A stretch of 64,000 nucleotides of DNA from Deinandra increscens subsp. villosa (GCA_039602395.1 JBCNJP010000010.1:33561590-33625589), one strand, 5' to 3'. Counted from the first letter of the stretch, positions 46,797 to 58,931 are shown. The notes: a model not told the origin generated them from the letters alone. Numbers and translations are program-made.

Positions 46797-49412
46797 TGTG
46801 ACGACCCTAAAACTTTTGCTTTCTTTCCCCAGCAACGACGACAGCTGATGCTGCGAACGCTACGGCACTAGAATAAGTGTTAACTTCCGTTAGTTACGTT
46901 AGACAAACTCCGTTAGTTACGTTATAAGTGTTAACTTAGTAACTAATGCTTAACTAGGCCGAATACGTCCACGTCCTTTGGTTGATCACCGAACCCGCCC
47001 ATATGTGTTATGTGTCCATTTATTGATGTTATTATGTGCAATGTGATTTAAATGCATGATTTAATATTATGAATAGCATGACGAATTGTAAATCCTTGAT
47101 TATGTGAAAACTGACCATTTTGGGTAACCAGCGAAACTACCGGGCGAAACTATAATGTCGCCCGGCAGTTTGGTGGCTCACTTGCGATCAGAGCCAGTTT
47201 CGCCTGGCCAGCGAAACTGCCAGCGAAACTAGGCCCTGATATATAATAACATAAAGCCCTAGTTGCCTCATTTTGTTGAACCATTCTCTCCAAAACACAC
47301 ACACACACCTCTGGAACCTGGTCAGCCGAGAAAGTCACCCAAGGACCAAGATCTCAGCCTCTAGGCCATCATCTCATCTCATCTATCGATTCTTGATATC
47401 AAACGTGAGTCCCAAAACTATGTTTTATGCTTTTCCATGTGTTTTCTTCTTAAAGCATGATCAAACCTTCATGAAAACTTGTATGCTTCTGAGATAATAC
47501 TTAGGAATGCTAGATCTATCATAAAGTTAGCAACTTTGCGTATGAAATCCAGCTATGATAGAGATTTATGCTATTTTAGCCATTTTAGGGTTTTATATGT
47601 ATTTTGGGTGATTTGATGACAAAATGCATGTTTAAGGTGTTAAAGCTTGCTGATTTATGTTGGTAAATGCCTATGTATGCTAAATAATGAATTGCATGTA
47701 AGATCAGAAGCTGTTAGGTTGATTTTTAGGCAAATCCGTATGTTTTTCGCGACCAGCGAAACTGTGTGTTCTCTGGGCGAAATTGTCCAGCGAATTTACT
47801 TGTTCATTCAGCGACACTTTTGAGCGAAACTATAGTGTCGCTAGCGAAACTGACCCGACCAGCTCGAACGAACCTACCGAGCGAAATACCTGAACGAAAG
47901 TTCAAACCAGTTTCCCTGCGAAACTAGGCTAGCGAAACTGCGTCAGCAGTTTCGGGCGAAACTAGCCTAGCGAAACTGTGTCACCGGGCATTGCCTAGCG
48001 AAAGTGCTGCCCGTGCACCCAGCGAAACTGCCTAGCGAAACTGTGCTAGCGAAACTAAGACCTGACCTGAAAACCAAACTTGTGAAATTTGCTTAAGTGT
48101 TACGCCATGACTTACATGATTATGCCATGATGAAACATGCTTGATAACTGAATTATATGAACCCTTGATTATGATCAACCATCGGTGTCGTGTGTCTGTA
48201 TGTCGAGTCATAAGTTCCAACGTGCTATGTTATGGGCCATAGTGACGTTAAGTAAAGATTAGACACAAAACTAATACTTAAGACCTAAACGTGTTCATAG
48301 GTCTTCATTAAGCATACTTGGAATATTAGCAAGTGTAGCAGTGCAACCAAAGGTGAGTGTCACTAACCCGATTATCGTGAACCCGTTTGGGTCACACCGA
48401 ATACCTAAAAGTAAAACAATGCTGACAAACTCGAGAGTGCTAGGCACCTCCCTGATGAACGTGAAAACTCGGAGTGCTCGGCACCCATTGGATGAACTTG
48501 AAGTGTTTTATGGGAAACACTTGTGAAACTTAACAAACTATTTCTGAAACGAAAACCGTTTTAATATGGCTAGCGTAGGTTAAAGTCTAAACCACATGAT
48601 ATCACATGATTTCTAAGGATGCCTTGAAAACTTAAAAGTCCTCAACTAAATTGTACCATTAATTGTAAAGCGAGGGGATGTTGGGTAGATCTACTGGAGT
48701 TTGACAAACTCCGCCCCGTGGCACGGGGAGTGCACGGAGGTACAATATCAGCCTATCTGACCGTGATCCCGAGAGGACACGGGGGAGGCAAATCCGCGAT
48801 GACGTAGGTCCGCAGTACTAGATGGCACGGCCACTACGATAAATTATAGTCAGCTTTGGTGCAAACTTCCTTAGTGCATGGAACAACGGATTAGCTACCC
48901 GCGATATCGGTTGAGCACTTTAACTATACAAAACTAGTACATACCCGATGACGTAGGTCACGGACAATTCCTTTATAAACTAAGACATAACATTTTGCAT
49001 TGTTTTCCACAAACGAATACTATGTAAGTATACCTTGAGACAAATTATAATTATGAAACCGGGCCAATGCATGACAAGCCCACTGTGAACTCACCAGCCG
49101 TTAGGTTGACACTTGCGTGGTTTAAACTTTTGCAGATCGCTAAGGAGTATCCGGAGCGGGTTGGCATGGCGCGTGAAGACTTTTATTTTAATTGAACTAA
49201 TTGGGAATTTAATACAATGTTTATGTAAAGCACGTGGTTAGTGCTAAGACGATATTTTATTCCGCTGCGTTTGTATTTGAGACTTTACTTTACAACTGAT
49301 TTTGAACTAACTCTGATTTATTTAGTATTTGTAACTAATGGTTGTGGATCCTGGTTTGCTCGCACCCCTTAACGGTATAAACTCCGTTAGTGGTTAATTT
49401 GGGGGTGTGACA
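46797..49412 (+). repeat. 3' LTR of the Tekay element
   Basis: TGTGACGACC to GGTGTGACA, 2616 bp. The first 90 bp differ in content from the 5' LTR start; thereafter the two agree closely. The copy has a private base at 47873 (C, where both other copies have A). Confidence 0.92.
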
Positions 49413-49863
49413 TGAGACATCCGTTTCTGACTGTTCCTTTCTGACTGATATATCCTCCAACTCCTCTTGCGAATGATACATATCCTCCATCAAATTTCAC
49501 CAAATATTGTAGTAGAGATGTGTCGCCCGTCATATGCCGGGAACAACCACTCTCAACGTACCAAAGGTTGTTAACAGTCCTCCTTGGATGTCCCTGCATT
49601 TAAAGGAGATTAGTTAGTTTTGGGAACCCATGCCTTAATGGGTATGGGTGAAGGTGGGTCAGTTTTGGCTGGACTGAGAATGTCCTTTGTATTGACCTAT
49701 CTGGGAGGTGATTTTCTTTCCCAAACTCCTGAAGCCCTTTTTGTGTATTTTTATTTTTGTTTGTTTTTGAAAATTCACCTCTTGGAAATAAGTGGAGTGT
49801 TTTTTGTACACACAGTAGGCTTGAAGGACAGGTTTATCACTTTTGGAATGTTCCACCTGTCAT
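47732..49863 (+). repeat. Left copy of a 2132-bp duplication
   Basis: It covers the last 1681 bp of the Tekay 3' LTR and 451 bp of the adjoining Copia-M2 text. Its partner is 53210-55341, of equal length. The LTR variants of the partner match this 3' LTR, not the 5' LTR, so the partner derives from this place. Confidence 0.93.
49413..49863 (-). pseudogene. Copia-M2 protease region, left copy of the duplication
   Basis: Minus-strand frame 49599-49387 encodes NNLWYVESGCSRHMTG, the copia protease, with the catalytic Asp replaced by Glu (ESG for DSG). It then leads to GTVRNGCL, at which the Tekay element is inserted. The hAT interrupts the text at 49864. The same region is present as 54891-55341. 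Confidence 0.8.
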
Positions 49864-50040
49864 TAGGGGTGAGCAACCGGGTCAGACCCGCCATACCCGT
49901 TTAAAACCGACCCGGAACCGAGAACCGAATCTTCTGATTGAAAGAACCGGAACCGGACCCATTTATAACGGGTCGGTTCGGTTATTTGTCGGGTACATAA
50001 TCGGTTATGCCGGTTCTCTTGTAAACCCGTTTTTCTATGT

Positions 50041-50407
50041 TCGTTTGTTAATTGTTCCATTTATTAATGGGCCTGTCAAGCCCAGTCTCTATTATAGTTA
50101 TTAGTTTCTAACTTCTCAAGCTGTCGGCCATCATCAGATTCATTCAATAATGCACTAGCAGACACTATCAAATTCTTCTTTTTTAATTGATCAAATGAAA
50201 AATTTTTCATTCATTGAAAATAATCAAAATATGAAATCATTCATTGAAAAATCAAAATGCTTCAACCATCAAATTCAAAATGGCAAATGCACTAGCAAGT
50301 AGCAGACAAAAAATCAAAATATCTCTTAAAGTTTAGTGCAACCTTAAAAGGTAAAAAACCCAAAATTAAAATCAAGAAACCAACTTCATTCTTCAATCCT
50401 CATCTCT
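50041..50407. other. Left subterminal region of the hAT, no gene
   Basis: A/T-rich non-coding sequence between the CCGGAACC-rich left terminus and the last transposase exon. Confidence 0.6.
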
Positions 50408-52567
50408 TCAATTTTCAGCGATCTCAAAAGATGCGATTTTATCAAAAACATCTACAAAACAAAACAAATAAATTGTTACTTATTAAAAGTATAACAAAAC
50501 GACTAGATAACAAAATAATTATAAATATAATTACCTTTTGCAAACTCATCAAATTTCTCTAAATCATCATTTTCGCTAAGGTGTTTCTTTCCTTGGCGAA
50601 TCCAATCCTGACTACATAATAACGCCTCAACGATGTTAGGTGATAATGAGCTTCTGGAGGTGTCGACCACCCGTCCACCCGTACTGAAAGCAGACTCCGA
50701 AGCTACGGTTGAAACTGGAATAGCTAAGATATCTAAAATAAAGATAAAAAATTAATTCTAGTACATAGTTATATAAATATTATATAAGTATGAAGAATTC
50801 AATAAAAATATTACCTTTTGCCATCCGTGAGAGAATTGGATATCTACCCGAATTGGCCCTCCACCATTGTAGGATATCAAAGTTGTATTCTTTTGTTGCT
50901 TCAACACCATCCGCCAAGTATTTTTCAAGTTCCGTAACTTGGCTAAATGTTTGAGCACCGCCATTCCGGAATTTTTCGAACTTAGACATCCATGAATTTT
51001 GACTTGGGCGAGGTTGTTCATCAGTATTTTCAGTCTTTAACTGGTTGGTTGAACGAGTTCCATACAAACCTTCATACTCCTTATACAGTAAATGCATCTC
51101 GGACTTCACATCATCAAGATCTAGACCGGCAAACTCACATACTTCAAGCTTATATCGCGGATCCAATATCGACGCGAACTCAAACAACATATTTTTTTTA
51201 CCATCATCTTCAAAGTATTTATCAAATTTAGCTTGCATTGCATGTATCATTTTTGCATAACTCTCTTGTTCTATGTTATCTTCATGCATTGTTTCTAGAT
51301 TATGACGTATGTCATTAATCTCAGAATATAAAACATGAGCCACTACATAAGTTGAACAACTAACAGTTTCTGTTTTTGTTTTGAACACCTTGAGTAACTT
51401 AGCCAACTTTTGTGCAACAAACCAATCATTATGACTTGGAACAACATCTAAGTCAGTCCTGAAATTACTATGTCTACGAGCATATAATTCAAAACCTTTC
51501 TCTAGATCAATGGCCCTTTTTAGCATCTCATATGTGCTATTCCATCTCGTGCACACATCCAAACTTAAACATGCCTTTGTTTTTAATTTGAGCTCAGCAA
51601 CATAGGTTTTAAAGTCATGAAGCCTACTTGGTGATGATCTAATATATTTCACCGCATTACGAATGCAATCAACACTTTTACCCTGCTCTTTCAATCCATC
51701 TTGTACAATCAGATTAATTATGTGAGCTAAACATCTAACATGTAAGTATAAACCATTACGAAGCAAATTTGGTAGGCTATTCCTTAGCTCTCTAACTGCC
51801 ACATCGTTTGATGATGCGTTATCCATAGTAAACGTCATCACACGTGTTATTCCCCACTCATGAATACAATCCTCAATAGCCCTCGCGATCTCTTCACCCT
51901 TATGGCTAAGTATGGGCCTAAAGTTTATTATTCTTTTCTGATAATTCCAGTTATCATCAATATAATGTGCTGTCAAAGACATGTAGTTAATACGCTGGTT
52001 TGAAGTCCAGGTATCCGTAGTGAATGAAACTCTTTGGTCAGCTTTAATAAAAAACTTTTTCAACGTTTTCTTTTCCTCAAGATAAAAATCAAGGATATCA
52101 CGGGCAATCGTAAACCGTGAAGGAAGGTTAACAGTAGGACACACCGTGTCCACAAACTCCCTAAATCCATCCCGCTCTACGAAAGAAAAAGGAAGTTCAT
52201 CCCTAATAATCATCCTAATTAAGGCCTTCCTAACCTTGGCAGGATCGAACTTCCATGTTTTTAACGTACCTTGGCCATCATCGGATTTTTTCAAACTTAG
52301 TTCAGGTTGATCTTCCTTCTTGTTTGCAGGATTGTCCTCACACTTATTAACATGCTTATTTAACGACGAAGTTTCATTCGACGAAGAGTCCGCACACAAG
52401 ACCTTTTTACAATAGTTGCATCTTCCTTTTCGCAACCCTTCTTCGTCATAAAACTCTTCAAAATGTTCCCAACATTTTCCCGTGAGCTTCCTCTTCTTCT
52501 GTTGAACCTTGCGTTTGCCGGCTTTTTTTTCGTTCATTTGTTGGACATCATCTTTTTGGCCATCCAT
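50408..52567 (-). CDS. hAT transposase, three exons
   Basis: Proposed exons are 52567-50815, 50732-50535 and 50451-50408, all with GT-AG introns of 82-83 bp. The total is 1995 bases (664 residues), phases agree, and no stop is seen. Domains: BED zinc finger (residues about 35-75, CNYCKKVL...HVNKC); RNase H-like core with TTDTWTSNQ (about 185) and TFTMDNASSND (about 245); the family motif DVCTRWNSTYEML (about 340); C-terminal hAT dimerisation region beginning in exon 1 and completed in exon 2 (AIPVSTVASESAFSTGGR). The gene is intact, although the transposon has lost one end. Confidence 0.88.
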
Positions 52568-53209
52568 TCTGTTCAGAAATCAGAATGCAAATCGGTAAAA
52601 AATTCGAATGGTGAAGTTCAGAATTAAAGCATAATCAACGCCCTAGTTTCTGATCTGAACGCAAACTGGTTAAAAAACTGGTTAATAGAATCCTAATGGC
52701 GAATGGTGACGAAAGTTTCTAATGAGAATGTAAATTAATCAAATCATGGCAAAGTAATCTAATATAAATTCGAATGGCAATCTGGTTTCATGGATGAATA
52801 CAAAAAATCAAATGGTGAAGTCGTGAAGACTAAATGTCAGTTACTTACTTGAAGTTTCTTATTGAAGATGAAGACTTGAAGACTTGAAGTGTGATGGTGA
52901 TGAACTGATGAATTGATGATGTAACTAATTCATCTATTCAACATGGTCCATGGATGATTGCTCCTGGTATTTAATCGATTGGAGAAAGAAAAAGAATTGA
53001 AGATGAAGAGATGGAGAGAACCGACGTGTATACTCGTATTGGATGGACAGATTTTTGGAAATTTCAAAACATTTAAGACCCCTACAATTTCTAGGTCTTT
53101 TATTAAAAAACGGTTCTACGGGTTTTATGGGTTCCGACGGGTCAAACCCGAGACCGAACCGAAACCGTTTATGTGAATAGGTAAGAACCGAGAACCGAAT
53201 GTGAATAGG
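52568..53209. other. Upstream region and right subterminal end of the hAT
   Basis: Presumed promoter and 5' untranslated region of the transposase, followed by AACCG-rich subterminal repeats from about 53105. No gene beyond a chance frame. Confidence 0.6.
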
Positions 53210-55341
53210 AAATCCGTATGTTTTTCGCGACCAGCGAAACTGTGTGTTCTCTGGGCGAAATTGTCCAGCGAATTTACTTGTTCATTCAGCGACACTTTTG
53301 AGCGAAACTATAGTGTCGCTAGCGAAACTGACCCGACCAGCTCGAACGAAACTACCGAGCGAAATACCTGAACGAAAGTTCAAACCAGTTTCCCTGCGAA
53401 ACTAGGCTAGCGAAACTGCGTCAGCAGTTTCGGGCGAAACTAGCCTAGCGAAACTGTGTCACCGGGCATTGCCTAGCGAAAGTGCTGCCCGTGCACCCAG
53501 CGAAACTGCCTAGCGAAACTGTGCTAGCGAAACTAAGACCTGACCTGAAAACCAAACTTGTGAAATTTGCTTAAGTGTTACGCCATGACTTACATGATTA
53601 TGCCATGATGAAACATGCTTGATAACTGAATTATATGAACCCTTGATTATGATCAACCATCGGTGTCGTGTGTCTGTATGTCGAGTCATAAGTTCCAACG
53701 TGCTATGTTATGGGCCATAGTGACGTTAAGTAAAGATTAGACACAAAACTAATACTTAAGACCTAAACGTGTTCATAGGTCTTCATTAAGCATACTTGGA
53801 ATATTAGCAAGTGTAGCAGTGCAACCAAAGGTGAGTGTCACTAACCCGATTATCGTGAACCCGTTTGGGTCACACCGAATACCTAAAAGTAAAACAATGC
53901 TGACAAACTCGAGAGTGCTAGGCACCTCCCTGATGAACGTGAAAACTCGGAGTGCTCGGCACCCATTGGATGAACTTGAAGTGTTTTATGGGAAACACTT
54001 GTGAAACTTAACAAACTATTTCTGAAACGAAAACCGTTTTAATATGGCTAGCGTAGGTTAAAGTCTAAACCACATGATATCACATGATTTCTAAGGATGC
54101 CTTGAAAACTTAAAAGTCCTCAACTAAATTGTACCATTAATTGTAAAGCGAGGGGATGTTGGGTAGATCTACTGGAGTTTGACAAACTCCGCCCCGTGGC
54201 ACGGGGAGTGCACGGAGGTACAATATCAGCCTATCTGACCGTGATCCCGAGAGGACACGGGGGAGGCAAATCCGCGATGACGTAGGTCCGCAGTACTAGA
54301 TGGCACGGCCACTACGATAAATTATAGTCAGCTTTGGTGCAAACTTCCTTAGTGCATGGAACAACGGATTAGCTACCCGCGATATCGGTTGAGCACTTTA
54401 ACTATACAAAACTAGTACATACCCGATGACGTAGGTCACGGACAATTCCTTTATAAACTAAGACATAACATTTTGCATTGTTTTCCACAAACGAATACTA
54501 TGTAAGTATACCTTGAGACAAATTATAATTATGAAACCGGGCCAATGCATGACAAGCCCACTGTGAACTCACCAGCCGTTAGGTTGACACTTGCGTGGTT
54601 TAAACTTTTGCAGATCGCTAAGGAGTATCCGGAGCGGGTTGGCATGGCGCGTGAAGACTTTTATTTTAATTGAACTAATTGGGAATTTAATACAATGTTT
54701 ATGTAAAGCACGTGGTTAGTGCTAAGACGATATTTTATTCCGCTGCGTTTGTATTTGAGACTTTACTTTACAACTGATTTTGAACTAACTCTGATTTATT
54801 TAGTATTTGTAACTAATGGTTGTGGATCCTGGTTTGCTCGCACCCCTTAACGGTATAAACTCCGTTAGTGGTTAATTTGGGGGTGTGACATGAGACATCC
54901 GTTTCTGACTGTTCCTTTCTGACTGATATATCCTCCAACTCCTCTTGCGAATGATACATATCCTCCATCAAATTTCACCAAATATTGTAGTAGAGATGTG
55001 TCGCCCGTCATATGCCGGGAACAACCACTCTCAACGTACCAAAGGTTGTTAACAGTCCTCCTTGGATGTCCCTGCATTTAAAGGAGATTAGTTAGTTTTG
55101 GGAACCCATGCCTTAATGGGTATGGGTGAAGGTGGGTCAGTTTTGGCTGGACTGAGAATGTCCTTTGTATTGACCTATCTGGGAGGTGATTTTCTTTCCC
55201 AAACTCCTGAAGCCCTTTTTGTGTATTTTTATTTTTGTTTGTTTTTGAAAATTCACCTCTTGGAAATAAGTGGAGTGTTTTTTGTACACACAGTAGGCTT
55301 GAAGGACAGGTTTATCACTTTTGGAATGTTCCACCTGTCAT
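53210..55341 (+). repeat. Right copy of the 2132-bp duplication
   Basis: 53210-54890 repeats the Tekay 3' LTR from its position 47732, and 54891-55341 repeats the Copia-M2 flank, including TGAGA. It then runs uninterrupted into the rest of Copia-M2 (55342 onward), so this copy holds the original, hAT-free site. Confidence 0.93.
54891..55341 (-). pseudogene. Copia-M2 protease region, right copy
   Basis: Same text as 49413-49863. WYVESGCSRHMTG (about 55040-55002) shows Glu in place of the catalytic Asp. This copy is contiguous with gag. Confidence 0.85.
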
Positions 55342-58324
55342 CCTTCCTCCAAACATTTGACTTAAACAGACCAACTTATTTTGGATGGTTGGGTGGTTCC
55401 AAAACCCGGTGTGGAGGTGAAATAGATTTTAAAACAGGTTTTGAGGATTCAACAGATTTTGGTATCCAAACTGGTTTAAGAACTGCTTTTACAGATCTTT
55501 AAAGCACTTTGTTTTCTTTAAAAACAGTCTTTGGCTGTTTCTTAGGAGCCTTGGGTTTCTGATGCACTCTGTGTCCCTGAGGTGCCGGTTTCTACACCTT
55601 GGATTTTGAAGGACCAGGCCTTGGAGTTGGGTCACTTTGAATTTGGTCCTTTGGAATGGGCCTCTGATGAACCCTTTTGGGATAGAAGGGTTCATATGGT
55701 CGATGTAAACAGTTTCTTGCCACGTGTCCTGGTCTACCACATACATGGCAAGACTGTTTCTTTGGATACGCGGGAGCCTGTTGTTAGTTACGACCAGTGG
55801 ATATCCCGGTTGGTTTTGAACAATTTTTGTGGATCCAATGGGTTTTACCATGAGGCTTTGGGGTTAAAATGTACTCCCGCTGAACCGGCTTAAACTGGTC
55901 ATATGCAAAATTGACTTCTGGGTACGGGACAACATCATGAGGTCTAATGTCCCGCACTTTCTGCACATTTTGGTCACCATTGTTATTCTTATATTCAGAA
56001 AGATTCACACCAGACAACCCATAACTTGTGGGTTTGGGACCAGCAACATGTGGTCCCTTACCCCTTCTTAAAATCTTAACAGTTCGTAAGGGTTTCACAG
56101 GTTTAGCATCACATTTACCAAAATTAAACACACCACAATCAGAAGTTTTATCTCGCAAAACAGACTCGGAAGTTTTTGACTCAGACTTAACAGAAGATTC
56201 AAGTTTCTCAAAATCAAAGTTTTTATAAAAATCATCATAATTAGACTTCGTTGGACTCTTAGGAACCTCCTTGCTATTCACTACCCCTACTTCTTTATTA
56301 CCTTTGTCTGTACAACAAGTAGAATTGTTAGTAATGTTAGAAATAGGAGCAGATATCTTAATAGGACAAGCAGCAAGTTTTCTGTCAATTTTTGCATTAA
56401 CTTCTAAAGTGATCTTAGAGATTTCAAGATCAGCAATCATTTCATGCATTAAAGGCATTGGGACAGAGTGCATGGATTTTTCATTGTTATCATCGACACC
56501 AAAACCTAGTCATGAGTTCCCTTTAACATGCCGCATTCTAGCATCAGTATTGTAAAACAGAGAACTCACCTTCAACATTTCAGACACAATTTTGTCATTT
56601 CGTTCAATTTTGTTTTGAGAGGTTCCTAATTTGGCTTTAAGCTCCTCTACTTCCATGGTTAGACTTTCAACCTTAGTGTTAGCAATTCTAAGACATGCAG
56701 TTTTATCACTCACCTGAGATTGAAGATTTTTAATGTCTAACTTAGCAGCTTCTAGTTTTTCTCTAAATATCCTACTCTGACTTTTATATTCCCTAAGATC
56801 TCTAGAATTTGACTCATGATTTAGGGTTTCATTTATGAACTTACGTTCCCAGTCTTTACATTCAATAAACACAGATTGACATTTAGAGTTCGAGCATACC
56901 TCATTACTGCTGGCTTGAGAACCTGGAGTGATGTCTGCCATGAAAGCATGGTAAGAGACTTCAGCAGCTTTCTTCTGTGTTCCTTCTTCTGCAAGGAGGG
57001 CCACATGATCAAGTGTCAGACTAAAATCTTCCACTTGAGTAGTCCAATCGTATCCTGGTGTGTGCTGAACCACCAGTGCCCTATCATTCTTCTCGGTCTC
57101 CTTTCTCACACCTTCATTTCTATATTCAATTCTGACATCTCTTTCAACCTTTGGCTTGGTGCACTCTCTTGCATAGTGTCCATACTCATTGCGGTTGTAG
57201 CACCGCAGGTTCGCCTTGTTAAAACTGAGCTTTATCCCTTTTCCTCCATTCCAATCCTTCTTCCCTGTCTTGGCCATAAATTGCTTAGCTCTTAAAGCTG
57301 ACATTCCCATCTGATAACAAATGTCCATATGCTCCAGGCCTTCTGGGTTGACTTGATTGACATCATCTGGAGTATTTTCAGCGAGTAGAAGAGAACCTGC
57401 AATGAGTGCCTGATAGCAACTCATAATACCTACACCAAGAGCAAAGCTAGGGTCTCTGGTTAGATTATTTATATCTAATGAAGTAAGGTTGGATGTTCCA
57501 GATGAGCTAGACCCAATGGCTTATGAAATAAATCCCATCTGATTAGAGTGTGAGTTGGTAGGAACTGTAGCTGGTTGTGAGATGAAAGCTTGGTTGACTT
57601 GGTTCAGTAAAGCTCCATTGCCCAACTTTCTGGCCCTCTTCTGCTTCTTCTCTTTGTAATCTCTAATGGTTGACATGAGCTCACTTAATGGTGAAGTGGT
57701 CATTTCTACCGTCTTCTCTATCAACTCAATTATGCTATACCAATTTGGTGGAAGAGAGTTCACCAACTTCTTGTTTACCTCCTCCTGTGTGTAGGTGACC
57801 CCAGAATCTTTCATTCCTGTCACAATTTTGATGAACTGTTGAAGTTGAGTCTCAATGTTTTCACCAGGTACATAGTTAAATTCATTGAATTGCTCCCTTA
57901 GGTTTTCCCTTCGAGACTCTTTCATGTCGTCATTTCCCTTATAAGAAACAACAAGAGCATCCCAAAGTGTCTTGGCCTATTTGTACTCCTTGAAGGATTC
58001 AGCTACCTCTGGGGATAGAGCCATGGTCAAAGCAGCCAGTGCCTTTCTATCACGTTCTACCTTTTCCCATTCTTCCTAAGTCCATTCAGATTTTACTTTG
58101 GGTTGAGGTTCCTGACCAGCTGCTGGAGTTATCGTCGGAACATAGTCTCCCACTTCAACAGAACACATGATCTTGGGATCATTGTAGTTCACATAGTTCA
58201 CAGACCGGTATTTCCAGCTCAAGAAATCTTTTCCAGACATCTGACAAGGAGGTCTTGCGTTGGTTCCGATCTTCGCGTCCATCTCCAGAGTTGCACTGGA
58301 CAGGTTTGACATGTCGAAAGCCAT
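55342..58324 (-). pseudogene. Copia-M2 gag
   Basis: The start is at 58324 (MAFDMSNLSS). Next is a UBN2-like capsid region (57925-57521, with KLVNSLPPNWYSIIELIEK). The nucleocapsid part (57424-56510) carries a zinc knuckle CYNRNEYGHYAREC whose second Cys is Arg, then a coiled-coil-like section. A C-terminal intact knuckle CHVCGRPGHVARNC lies near 55750-55710. Stops and shifts lie near 58077, 57977, 57520, 56510 and 55790. Start choice: it is the first Met after the repeat-filled leader and opens the conserved gag text. Confidence 0.85.
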
Positions 58325-58339
58325 TGAAAGAACAAGCTG

Positions 58340-58760
58340 GGAGTCAAAAATAGATTTTCAATTGGAAAGTGGTTGGGTCGAAAAGTGGTTTTCGGTCAGG
58401 AAGGCTTGGTCAAAAAGTACTTTTCGATTGGACAGGGGGTCAGTCGAAAAGCAGACTTCTCGATCGAAAAGTGTGAGTGGATCGAAAAGTCTCAGAGGGG
58501 ACTTTCCGATCGAACGGAGAAGCTGATCGAAAAGTCAAAGGGGGACTTTCCGATCGGATGAAGGTTGATCGAAAAGTCTCAAGAGGACTTTCCAATCAAA
58601 ATGGCTGATCGAAAAGTCACAAAGGGGACTTTCTGATTGGAGAAAGCTGATCGAAAAGTCTCAAAGGGACTTTCTCGATCGAAACTGTGCGACTGGATGA
58701 GCTTTTCAATCAAGGGGACGATTGAAAAGCCTTGAACAGGGTCGAAAAGTCACAATATCA
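58340..58760 (-). repeat. GATCGAAAAGT repeat cluster in the 5' leader of Copia-M2
   Basis: About sixteen copies of ATCGAAAAG(T/C) lie between the primer site and the gag start. The middle part (about 58465-58690) repeats at a period near 50 bp as GATCGAAAAGTC, CAAAGGGG, ACTTTCCGATCGGA, so each unit can pair GAAAAGTC with GGACTTTC. Confidence 0.85.
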
Positions 58761-58913
58761 TGATCTAAACACAACAAAAGCTTATGTCTTGAATCGAAAC
58801 CTGCAAAAATACTTCCAAACTGTGCTAAAAGCTGAAAAAACACCACAAAAACTCAAATCGTTAGTTTACCAAAACTTAAATCTGATATTGTGAGAGCCTC
58901 GAAACTTGCATTT

Positions 58914-58930
58914 CTTGGCTCTGATACCAA
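58914..58930 (-). promoter_or_regulatory. Primer binding site of Copia-M2
   Basis: On the minus strand the text reads TTGGTATCAGAGCCA one base inside the 5' LTR. This is the plant initiator-Met tRNA primer site common in copia elements. Confidence 0.9.
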
Positions 58931-58931
58931 T

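Larger units (their letters stand above)
38913..49412 (+). mobile_element. Tekay-type Ty3/gypsy chromovirus
   Basis: 5' LTR 38913-41461, primer site, gag-pol 42025-46761, polypurine tract, 3' LTR 46797-49412. TGAGA flanks both sides (38908-38912, 49413-49417). It is inserted in Copia-M2 between the codons of GTVRNGCL (protease side) and SHLSFHDVNYVEQL (integrase side), opposite to Copia-M2. About a dozen LTR differences by eye over 2.5 kb suggest a recent insertion. The C-terminal chromodomain-like region fits the Tekay (Del) group of chromoviruses. Confidence 0.93.
49864..53209 (-). mobile_element. hAT DNA transposon lacking its right terminal repeat
   Basis: The left end TAGGGGTGAGCAACCGG is a typical plant hAT terminus, and subterminal AACCG words are abundant at both ends. 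The right end, read inward, shows ATTCGGTTCTCGGTTC but lacks the expected terminal TAGGGGTGAGC. A copy of TGTGAATAGG found 26 bp upstream takes its place. The unoccupied target survives in the duplicated copy as CACCTGTCAT-CCTTCCTCC (55332-55350). A target duplication on the right is absent, consistent with loss of that end. Confidence 0.85.

Noticed and set aside
49413..49863. A second, independent copia fragment
   Set aside because: Its text equals 54891-55341 and the boundaries equal those of the adjoining LTR duplication, so it is part of one duplicated block.
53210..54890. Separate solo LTR of the Tekay family
   Set aside because: It starts inside the LTR, has no own target duplication, shares variants with the neighbouring 3' LTR, and is joined to the same copia flank.
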